A stretch of 8,191 nucleotides of DNA, from positions 1 through 8,191 of the forward strand of contig PMMV01000093.1 in the NCBI GenBank assembly GCA_003162115.1. The letters are read 5' to 3'. Shown here one piece after another: positions 1 through 5,819 of the stretch. Both the position numbers and the translations under genes were made by a program. Source of the stretch: Methanobacterium sp. Its GTDB lineage: Archaea; Methanobacteriota; Methanobacteria; Methanobacteriales; Methanobacteriaceae. How positions within the stretch are numbered: position 1 is the first letter of the stretch; every line of letters starts with the position of its first letter. A model generated the notes under the pieces. It was not told where the DNA came from. It made no database searches and worked only from the letters and a program-made list of their open reading frames with translations.

Positions 1-322
1 CCGTTAACAGGTGGAGGAATTATTACTTCATTAATTTGGAAAATTCGCAGGTGAAATTGCTGCAGCAGCCGTTAAAGATGAGGATTACTCTAAAAAAAGG
101 TTAATGGAATACCAAGAATTATGTAAAACCGAAATTGGTTCATTATTTAAAAAATATCTGAAAATAAGAGAATATATCTTGAGTCTTTCAGATTCTGATA
201 TCAATTCTATATTTACTGCGTTCCAAAACAAGGAGATCAACAGTATAAACACTTCAGAACTTGTAAAATTACTTATAAAAGTATCTCCAAAAGCTTTACT
301 AAAATTAGGAAAGTTATTCTAA
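1..322 (+). pseudogene. Geranylgeranyl reductase family FAD-dependent oxidoreductase, 3' end, frameshifted
   Basis: This is the C-terminal end of a flavoprotein of the geranylgeranyl reductase family, which in archaea saturates the isoprenoid chains of membrane lipids; its 5' part lies outside the window. Frame 1 reads PLTGGGIITSLI, the conserved P-x-T-G-G-G-I segment next to the FAD site, but then hits a stop at 52-54. Frame 2 continues from about position 38 as GKFAGEIAAAAVKDEDYSKK and runs to the stop at 320-322. Its tail (104-322) has the charged helical character usual for the family C terminus (K-x-R-E-Y-I-L-S-L-S-D). Joining the two frames restores the expected helix after the GGG motif, with about 2 bases missing near 37-38. 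Either the gene is inactivated or the sequence has an error there. The ATG at 104 is internal and is not taken as a gene start. The lipid-related role fits the UbiA-type gene that converges on it. The family call is fairly sure; the exact substrate is not. Confidence 0.72.
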
Positions 323-382
323 CAAATAATACATTTTACAACTACGTATAGTAGTAGCGACAAATGATTGGATAATAATTAC

Positions 383-410
383 TTCTATTAATTAAAAATT
401 ATTAATAGGA
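383..410. repeat. Inverted repeat / hairpin in convergent intergenic region
   Basis: CTATTAAT (385-392) and ATTATTAATAG's terminal ATTAATAG (401-408) are perfect 8-bp complements around an 8-nt A/T loop. The stem extends by a G-U wobble (384/409) and an A-T pair (383/410). It lies between the ends of two convergent genes, so it may be a bidirectional transcription end. No T-run follows on either side, and AT-only stems arise easily by chance in DNA of this composition. Confidence 0.3.
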
Positions 411-428
411 ACCACCTGCCAGATTCAG

Positions 429-525
429 TTATTCAACGTCTTGTTTGGTAAAATAAATTATGATTATTAATACTACAAGAGTTCCTAAAGTTACATAAAT
501 ATTGATTTGATCCAATATAAATCAT
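429..525 (-). pseudogene. Possible small single-span membrane peptide, frameshifted or spurious
   Basis: On the minus strand one frame from a TTG at 515 to a TAA at 429-431 encodes 28 residues: D-Q-I-N, then a hydrophobic run of about 17 residues (IYVTLGTLVVLIIIIYF), then the polar end T-K-Q-D-V-E. That is the layout of a one-helix membrane peptide. Ten bases upstream of the TTG there is an ATG (525-523) with a good ribosome binding site (AGAGG, 539-535, 9-nt spacer), but it is in a different frame. A single-base shift between 525 and 515 would join the two. This could be a real small protein with an indel, a decayed gene, or chance, since AT-rich DNA readily yields hydrophobic codons. No family is recognised. 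Confidence 0.22.
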
Positions 526-574
526 TATTATTATCCTCTACTTTTATTATTTATTTTAATGATTATTAGAGTTT

Positions 575-1390
575 CTAGATTAGGATATTATGGAAAAATA
601 ATATATAAAATATAAAGATTAAGAAAAAAAGCATTGCGATCTGGTGGTATAAAACATCAGCAATATCGAACATTTTGTCTTTCTGTGTAAAAAGAGAAAG
701 ATAAAGAGGTATAGTTGCTAAAGAAGCCGGTAACACAGCCACAGCAAACTGTACAAGATTCATATCCCCCTTAATAAATGCATAAACAAGTATGATACCA
801 GATATTAATGTAAGAATACTCGCTGCCCTTTGTTTAGATTTGTACATTATATAAGTTCCCATACTTGCCGTATATATAAAAAGGTAAACACTGACCGGTA
901 CAATGAATATATTACCAAGAAGCATAGCACATGAAGCCATTCTAAGTATAGAATTAGTTGCAGTACTGAAAAGGGGTGCAAGTACCGTATCTTTAAATCT
1001 AATTGGAGGAACAGTATAGAGTATCTGATTGAGCAACATTAATCCTAGTAAAATTGTAAATGCAGGCATTAAAGTTGCTAAAGATATAATAAATACCGAC
1101 GTAATTATAAGGCTGCAGAACAGAATAATCCATTTTTTTTCAACATATTCTCGTATAAATGGCCTTATCTTTTTATCTTTATCTTTCTTATCATTTTCAA
1201 GGTCTGTGAAATCATTTAAGCTGTAAAGAGCACCCCAAAGTGCAGATACTAGGATGAGACCTGGGAGTATCTCATATGGATTGTTTATGATTATATCTGC
1301 AAAATATGCGTAAGTAAGAACCAGAAGATACATGTTGACGTTTTTAGCCGCCCATGTGATCCTCGTGGATTTTATAAGAGTTTTTATCAT
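575..1390 (-). CDS. UbiA-superfamily membrane transferase, decaprenyl-phosphate phosphoribosyltransferase-like
   Basis: This is an integral membrane protein of the UbiA superfamily, whose members transfer a polyprenyl or related group within the membrane. Numbering here follows the longer form that starts at TTG 1402. Eight or nine hydrophobic segments are visible. The metal/diphosphate motif NDFTDLEND (63-71) is followed by K-K-I-R-P (77-81), in the pattern N-D-x2-D-x3-D-x8-R-P of decaprenyl-phosphate phosphoribosyltransferases. A second loop reads Y-T-V-P-P-I-R-F-K-D (129-138), and a later loop Y-K-S-K-Q-R-A-A (187-194). The second D-x3-D motif of classical prenyltransferases is not seen. 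The start is set at ATG 1390 (271 aa); TTG 1402 (275 aa) is the alternative, and neither has a convincing ribosome binding site. It lies downstream of a P-loop ATPase on the same strand, 119 bp away, and converges on a lipid-reductase gene. The superfamily is confident; the substrate is inferred only from motif likeness. Confidence 0.82.
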   Translation of the reverse strand: MIKTLIKSTRITWAAKNVNMYLLVLTYAYFADIIINNPYEILPGLILVSALWGALYSLNDFTDLENDKKDKDKKIRPFIREYVEKKWIILFCSLIITSVFIISLATLMPAFTILLGLMLLNQILYTVPPIRFKDTVLAPLFSTATNSILRMASCAMLLGNIFIVPVSVYLFIYTASMGTYIMYKSKQRAASILTLISGIILVYAFIKGDMNLVQFAVAVLPASLATIPLYLSLFTQKDKMFDIADVLYHQIAMLFFLIFIFYILFFHNILI

Positions 1391-1509
1391 TTTTAATGCC
1401 AAACTTTTTTTTGATCGATTCTATGCAAAATAATTGAAGGAATTCCATATCTTTAACGATTAATTACCTACAAATTCTATGGTATCCAATGGATCGTACA
1501 CGAAATAAC

Positions 1510-2259
1510 CTATTCATCCTTTTCTAATGATTGACATATTAATCTGGGTTTGGATCCATATTTTTGGATATAACTTTCTATGAGTTGATCATCGGTATTT
1601 ACATGGCTTTTTACTATTTCAAATGTTTCCTGAGGAGAATACGATATGACAACCACATCAAAAAATGTCCTCATTAAAGCTACAACTGCCTTGGACATGA
1701 TTCCCAGGTCAGAAAATACATCATATTTTTTCCCTCTAAAATAAAATCTCCATGCAGTCTGTAAAATAATATTAATATTTTTAAATGCGTTTCGCTCATT
1801 AAAATATTCATGTATGCACATTAAATAAAATTTAGTAGGCTTCAAACCTGCCTGAGCCGTCCAAACACTAAACCCTACTGTATCATTGCCCATAAGATGG
1901 GAATCATGAAACCTGTCTGCGAATAATAGAGCATCATACTTGGATAAACTTTCATAAACTTCATCCTTAGATCTTGCTCCAAGATCTTCGTTAATCTCCT
2001 TATAAACTCCTTTAAAAACTTCGTCTGCGCTGATATCCGCGTTTTCAATTGGGGATTTAACATCATAAACCTTCAAACCCAACTCCTCTAATGCAGCATA
2101 TATATTAGCAGATTTACCTGTTCCTGGAGCTCCGATAACATGGATTATTTTCCCTCGCTTATTTTTCAGGATTTTAAATATTTTACAAAGCTTTATGAAT
2201 GATTCTGTTACAACAAATACTCCATTGTCAGAGACAGAGTTGATCTTGTACTTTCCCAT
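1510..2259 (-). CDS. P-loop ATPase of unknown function
   Basis: This is a 249-residue soluble protein with a clear nucleotide-binding site. Walker A is GAPGTGKS (43-50), preceded by the beta strand KIIHVI. A hydrophobic strand ending in acid, YDALLFAD (108-115), is the best Walker B candidate. No arginine finger, helicase motif or DNA-binding domain could be assigned. The C-terminal half contains aromatic stretches (WRFYFRG, 170-176) and the hydrophobic strand DVVVISYS (201-208), which could be a later strand of the ATPase fold. No transmembrane segment or signal peptide is seen. The ATG start has no obvious Shine-Dalgarno site. An AT-rich TATA-like element lies about 25 bp upstream, so the message may be leaderless. 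It is transcribed divergently from the rubredoxin-TPP gene and lies upstream of the UbiA-type gene, possibly in one unit. I do not recognise a characterised family and assign no function beyond ATP/GTP binding. Confidence 0.8.
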   Translation of the reverse strand: MGKYKINSVSDNGVFVVTESFIKLCKIFKILKNKRGKIIHVIGAPGTGKSANIYAALEELGLKVYDVKSPIENADISADEVFKGVYKEINEDLGARSKDEVYESLSKYDALLFADRFHDSHLMGNDTVGFSVWTAQAGLKPTKFYLMCIHEYFNERNAFKNINIILQTAWRFYFRGKKYDVFSDLGIMSKAVVALMRTFFDVVVISYSPQETFEIVKSHVNTDDQLIESYIQKYGSKPRLICQSLEKDE

Positions 2260-2280
2260 GCTAGTAATTGGACTTTAAAG

Positions 2281-2290
2281 ATATAATAAT
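2281..2290 (-). promoter_or_regulatory. TATA-like element upstream of the P-loop ATPase gene
   Basis: On the minus strand this reads ATTATTATAT. It lies about 25 bp before the ATG at 2259, which would place the transcription start at or next to the start codon. That fits the missing ribosome binding site there and a leaderless transcript. It is a composition-biased match in AT-rich DNA, so support is weak. Confidence 0.25.
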
Positions 2291-2372
2291 TACTCAAATG
2301 TAAAAATCATAAATGGCCTCAATCAATTTAATGATGAAAACATTATCATTTACATCTTAAAGAACACTATGA

Positions 2373-2398
2373 TTTATTAACTTTAAACACCATAAATA
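2373..2398 (+). promoter_or_regulatory. Candidate TATA region for the rubredoxin-TPP gene
   Basis: TTTATTAAC, CTTTAAAC and ATAAATAA follow one another here, 30-55 bp before the ribosome binding site at 2427-2432. A TATA box in this interval would give a short leader that includes that site. The more TATA-like GTATAAAAAA at 2411-2420 would start transcription near the ATG and exclude the ribosome binding site, so it is less favoured. Confidence 0.22.
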
Positions 2399-2437
2399 AG
2401 GAATAAATAAGTATAAAAAATCGATAAAGGTGTTTTT

Positions 2438-4195
2438 ATGGCCAAATACAGGTGTACCGTTTGTAATTATATATATGATGCGGATAACGAGGAAAAAAAA
2501 TTTGAAGAACTTCCTGATGGTTGGAGTTGTCCAGTTTGCAATTCACCAAAGAATGTTTTTGTTTTGCTCACCGAAAAAAGTGAAGTATATGAAAAGGAAG
2601 GTTCAACAGTTTCTGATATCATGGTAGCACAGATGGCTGAACTAGGCCTAAAACATGTTTTTGGAATCCCTGGGACATCAATTCTTGGTGTGGTAGATGC
2701 AATTAGAAGGAATGATAAACTAGAATTCATCCAAGTCAGACATGAACAAACTGCTGCCCTAATGGCATCTGCTTATGGTAAACTTACAGGACATGTTGCT
2801 GCATGTTTAACAGTAGCTGGTCCTGGTGCAACCAACCTTGCAACAGGACTTTACGATGCAAAGCTCGATAACTCCCCTGTAGTTGCAATGACTGGTATGG
2901 TTCAACGGCAGTTGATCGGACCAGGATCATTCCAGGAAATAGATCAGTACTCTTTTTTTGAACCCTTGACAGTTTTCAACAAAATATTAATGTCAAAAGA
3001 CCAGACAACCAGTCTTTCAGCTCTGGCCATAAAACACTCAATTATTGAAAGGGGTGTTTCACACATAGGGATTCCCAACGATGTTCAAAAACTGCCCTAT
3101 TCATCGAAAATTGCTCCTTTCGAAGGAAATTTTCCAAACAGGGCAACTAAACCCGCAGATTATTTAATGGAAAAGGCTGCAAAGATAATAGATCAATCGG
3201 AGAGGCCGGTGATTATTGCCGGTTTTGGTGCTATGGGGCATGGAGAAGTTTTATTAAACATTGCAAAACGAATAATGGCTCCAATTACAACTACTTTCAA
3301 AGCTAAGGGCGTTTTAGATGAGACTGAAGAGCTTTATGTAGGAAGTCATGGCGGAATAGGTTCTACTTCTTCAACCAAACTTGTAAATGATGCAGATCTG
3401 ATAATAGTCGTGGGATCATCTTTTTCAGATATGACTCAAATTCCTGAGAAAAAAACTGTTCAGATCGATATGGACCCTATGATGATAGCCAAACAGTACC
3501 CAGTGAAAGTTGGATTAATTGGAAACTGCTCTGAAATTCTTCCAGCAATCTATGAACTTGTCCAGGAAAAGAAAAGGCCAGAATATCTAAAAGAAATAAA
3601 AATACTTAACAATGAGTGGAAAAACCTTCTTAAAGAAGATATAGATGATAAAAAAACTCCACTGAGAGCCCCATACATAATTAAGGTTTTAAATGATAAA
3701 ATCGCAGACAACGCCGTAATAACTCTTGATGTTGGAGAGCATTGCTGGTGGTTCGGCAGAAACTTTTGGATGAAAAAATCCCAGAAAATGGTTATGTCGG
3801 GTTACCTTGCAACTATGGGTTTTGGACTCCCTGCCGCTCTAGCATCCCAGATTATATACCCGGATAGACAAGTTATATGTATAACAGGCGACGGTGGCTT
3901 TTCAATGTTGATGGCAGATTTTCTAACTGCAGTGAAAAACAATCTTCCAATTAAAGTTTTCATTTTCAACAATCAACAGTTGGGTATGATAATGCAGGAG
4001 AAAAAAATGGAAGGATACGATATTTGGCAGACTGAACTCCAGAACCTTGACTATGCAGCCTATGCAAGGGAATGTGGAGGAGTTGGAATTACCGTCAAAA
4101 CCCCTGATGAACTTCCGAAATCTGTGGATAAAGCACTTTCTACAGATAAACCAGTTATTGTCGATATAAATACTGACCCTATGCGTTTTATTTAA
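2438..4195 (+). CDS. Rubredoxin domain fused to thiamine-diphosphate enzyme (acetolactate synthase / pyruvate oxidase superfamily)
   Basis: This is a 585-residue cytosolic protein. Residues 1-42 form a rubredoxin domain with C6-x2-C9 and C31-x2-C34 (DGWSCPVCNSPK), the four iron ligands. The 21-residue spacing between the pairs is about 8 shorter than in classical rubredoxin. A linker of about 15 residues leads to a complete TPP enzyme: N-terminal pyrimidine-binding domain with the catalytic glutamate in RHEQTAA (E103) and the FQE segment (165-167); central domain (about 240-372); and pyrophosphate-binding domain with G484-D-G through N511-N512. The RFDDR segment typical of FAD-containing acetolactate synthases is replaced by S-F-S-D-M (328-332), so canonical acetolactate synthase is doubtful. 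A 2-oxoacid, probably pyruvate, is a reasonable substrate, with the rubredoxin iron moving electrons; this is inference. The start is supported by AAGGTG at 2427-2432, 5 nt before the ATG. A glutamate-synthase-like gene follows 67 bp later and may be co-transcribed. Confidence 0.93.
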   Translation: MAKYRCTVCNYIYDADNEEKKFEELPDGWSCPVCNSPKNVFVLLTEKSEVYEKEGSTVSDIMVAQMAELGLKHVFGIPGTSILGVVDAIRRNDKLEFIQVRHEQTAALMASAYGKLTGHVAACLTVAGPGATNLATGLYDAKLDNSPVVAMTGMVQRQLIGPGSFQEIDQYSFFEPLTVFNKILMSKDQTTSLSALAIKHSIIERGVSHIGIPNDVQKLPYSSKIAPFEGNFPNRATKPADYLMEKAAKIIDQSERPVIIAGFGAMGHGEVLLNIAKRIMAPITTTFKAKGVLDETEELYVGSHGGIGSTSSTKLVNDADLIIVVGSSFSDMTQIPEKKTVQIDMDPMMIAKQYPVKVGLIGNCSEILPAIYELVQEKKRPEYLKEIKILNNEWKNLLKEDIDDKKTPLRAPYIIKVLNDKIADNAVITLDVGEHCWWFGRNFWMKKSQKMVMSGYLATMGFGLPAALASQIIYPDRQVICITGDGGFSMLMADFLTAVKNNLPIKVFIFNNQQLGMIMQEKKMEGYDIWQTELQNLDYAAYARECGGVGITVKTPDELPKSVDKALSTDKPVIVDINTDPMRFI

Positions 4196-4262
4196 ATAAA
4201 TAATATTTGAACTATTATTAAGGTTTGAATTATAAAAGGATAATTACGATTGGAGAATAAAT

Positions 4263-5762
4263 ATGGTTCAATACTCTGAAAAGAAATTAATGGAAATAAA
4301 AAACACCCCTGAAAATCGTAACAAATGCCACTGCAAGGTTTGTCCAAGCTATCCCTACAAATGTGGTGGAGAAGTACTTTACTGCAGCAAGGGACCAAGT
4401 AATTGTGATATTACACCAGAAGTTTGTATCTGTACCACCTGTCCAGTTTTCTATGAATATGAGCTGGAAGGTAATTACTTCTGTGATAATGATACAGCAG
4501 GAGAAAGCAGGATTAACATACGTAAAAAAAGGTCAGATGAAGACAATTCAACTTACCAAAAAATGGTTGACATTAAAGATGTTAGTGCATTGGGTAAAAG
4601 CATGGTTGGATCTATGGGTTCACTTAAAAAATTACCATTCTCATTAGACGATCTCTACTTCGTTCCTGCCCAGGTCAAACGGATTCCTTTGAATACTGAA
4701 GATCACGTAAACATGGTATTACACATTGGTGTTAAAGCTGAAAAACCATTGAATATCTCAAGTCCAATAATAGTGTCAGGTCTGAGTTTTGGGGCCGTGT
4801 CAAAAGCAACTAAACTAGTAATTGCTGAAACAGCTTCGAAGTTGAAAATTGGATTTAATTCTGGAGAAGGAGGAGTTCTGACCGAAGAACTTCAAAAAAA
4901 TCATAAAAATATCATAGTACAATACTCAACTGGACGTTTTGGTATTGACGAAAAATTACTTAAAAATGCTGGTGCAATTGAAATACGATTTGGACAAGGC
5001 GCATACTCAGGTAAAGGTAGTTACCTTCCAGCAGAAAAGATGACGGCAGAAATTGCCACTATAAGAGGTCTTGAAAGTGGTGAACCAGCTTATTCACCAG
5101 CCCACCATCCTGATATTTTAAATCAAAAGGATTTGAAGCAAAAAGTTTTATGGCTCAGAGAAATTGGTGAAGGTGTACCTGTTGGTGCCAAGATAGGCTG
5201 TGGAAATATTGAAGACGATGTTAAAGTGTTAGTTGAATCAGGAGTAGATTTTATAGCACTTGATGGATTTGGAGGAGGTACAGGGGCTACAGATAAATAT
5301 GTGAGGGAAAATGTGGGCATCCCCATTTTTACAGCGATACCCAGGGCAGTTAATACACTTAAAGACCTTGGTCTTAAAGAACATGTGTCACTCATAGGTG
5401 GAGGGGGACTGCGTAGCTCTGCAGACTTTGCAAAGTGTCTAGCATTAGGTGCAGATGCAGTTTACATTGGAACCGCAGCACTGATAGCAATTAACTGTGA
5501 ACAATACCGTATTTGTTACACCGGAAGATGTCCCACAGGAATTACAACCCAAGATCCAATCCTTACCAAACAGGTAGATCATGTCGATGGTGTGAATAAG
5601 TTGAGCAATTTCATTGAAGTATCAACAAAGGAAATAGCCAACTTCACTCGGATCGTTGGCAAAAATGATGTATCGAAACTGAATAAAAATGATATAGTAT
5701 CTATGAACGGGGATCTTGCTAGGGCAACTGGGGTAAGATGGGTTAATGGTGAGTACTTATAA
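4263..5762 (+). CDS. Glutamate synthase FMN/[3Fe-4S] domain protein with N-terminal DUF2769-like cysteine cluster
   Basis: This is a 499-residue protein. Residues 20-75 hold ten cysteines (22, 24, 27, 34, 41, 48, 55, 57, 60, 74) in two C-x-C-x2-C-P units, KCHCKVCPSY and VCICTTCPVF, the pattern I associate with the methanogen DUF2769 domain, presumably metal-binding. From about 125 the protein is the FMN-binding (beta/alpha)8 synthase domain of glutamate synthase: S-G-L-S-F-G (172-177), GEGG (201-204), F-G-Q-G-A-Y-S-G-K-G (243-252), DGFGGGTGAT (334-343) and GGGGLRS (379-385). The [3Fe-4S] ligands C412-x5-C418-x4-C423-P-T-G match the large subunit. There is no N-terminal glutaminase domain and no C-terminal beta-helix domain, so if it makes glutamate it needs partners not in this window. 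It may instead act on another imine or oxo substrate. The start is supported by GGAG (4252-4255), 7 nt before the ATG. It follows the rubredoxin-TPP gene by 67 bp. Confidence 0.93.
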   Translation: MVQYSEKKLMEIKNTPENRNKCHCKVCPSYPYKCGGEVLYCSKGPSNCDITPEVCICTTCPVFYEYELEGNYFCDNDTAGESRINIRKKRSDEDNSTYQKMVDIKDVSALGKSMVGSMGSLKKLPFSLDDLYFVPAQVKRIPLNTEDHVNMVLHIGVKAEKPLNISSPIIVSGLSFGAVSKATKLVIAETASKLKIGFNSGEGGVLTEELQKNHKNIIVQYSTGRFGIDEKLLKNAGAIEIRFGQGAYSGKGSYLPAEKMTAEIATIRGLESGEPAYSPAHHPDILNQKDLKQKVLWLREIGEGVPVGAKIGCGNIEDDVKVLVESGVDFIALDGFGGGTGATDKYVRENVGIPIFTAIPRAVNTLKDLGLKEHVSLIGGGGLRSSADFAKCLALGADAVYIGTAALIAINCEQYRICYTGRCPTGITTQDPILTKQVDHVDGVNKLSNFIEVSTKEIANFTRIVGKNDVSKLNKNDIVSMNGDLARATGVRWVNGEYL

Positions 5763-5765
5763 ATA

Positions 5766-5781
5766 TATAAATTAATTTATA
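5766..5781. promoter_or_regulatory. 16-bp perfect palindrome, possible promoter or operator before the kinase gene
   Basis: TATAAATTAATTTATA is a perfect palindrome just after the stop of the glutamate-synthase-like gene, with TATA-like sequence on both strands. A TATA box here would start transcription near 5795, about 25 nt before the kinase ATG, leaving room for its ribosome binding site. It could equally be an operator, or chance in an AT-only stretch. Confidence 0.3.
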
Positions 5782-5808
5782 ATTTTAAATCAAATTTGGT
5801 TGAAAAAT

Positions 5809-5814
5809 AGGTGA
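5809..5814 (+). promoter_or_regulatory. Ribosome binding site that decides the kinase start
   Basis: AGGTGA is a six-base match to the archaeal Shine-Dalgarno consensus and ends 5 nt before the ATG at 5820. The in-frame GTG at 5811 is part of this site and has no site of its own, so it is unlikely to be the start codon. Confidence 0.7.
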
Positions 5815-5819
5815 CTTTA

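Noticed and set aside
407..451. Short plus-strand peptide ending in Q-R-L-V-W as a transposase remnant
   Set aside because: Only about 15 codons, no recognisable transposase motif, and no terminal inverted repeats or target duplication nearby.
1029..1226. Plus-strand open frame of 65 codons inside the UbiA-type gene
   Set aside because: It is antisense to a well-supported membrane protein gene and shows no family pattern or ribosome binding site.
1391..1402. TTG at 1402 as start of the UbiA-type gene
   Set aside because: It is a rare start with no ribosome binding site; ATG 1390 better fits the usual short N terminus before the first conserved segment. Not fully excluded.
2298..2355. Nested short inverted repeats (ATGTAAA/TTTACAT, AATGAT/ATCATT) in the divergent intergenic region
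   Set aside because: Arms of 6-7 bp in AT-rich DNA with long or unpaired loops; not distinguishable from chance by eye.
2430..2627. Alternative plus-strand frame overlapping the rubredoxin domain
   Set aside because: The overlapping frame with C-x2-C pairs and a strong ribosome binding site explains this stretch.
5123..5395. Minus-strand open frame of 90 codons inside the glutamate-synthase-like gene
   Set aside because: It lies opposite the FMN-domain core; its serine/proline-rich translation is typical of an antisense shadow.
5811..5819. GTG at 5811 as start of the histidine kinase
   Set aside because: The GTG is inside the AGGTGA ribosome binding site for the ATG at 5820 and has no upstream site of its own.
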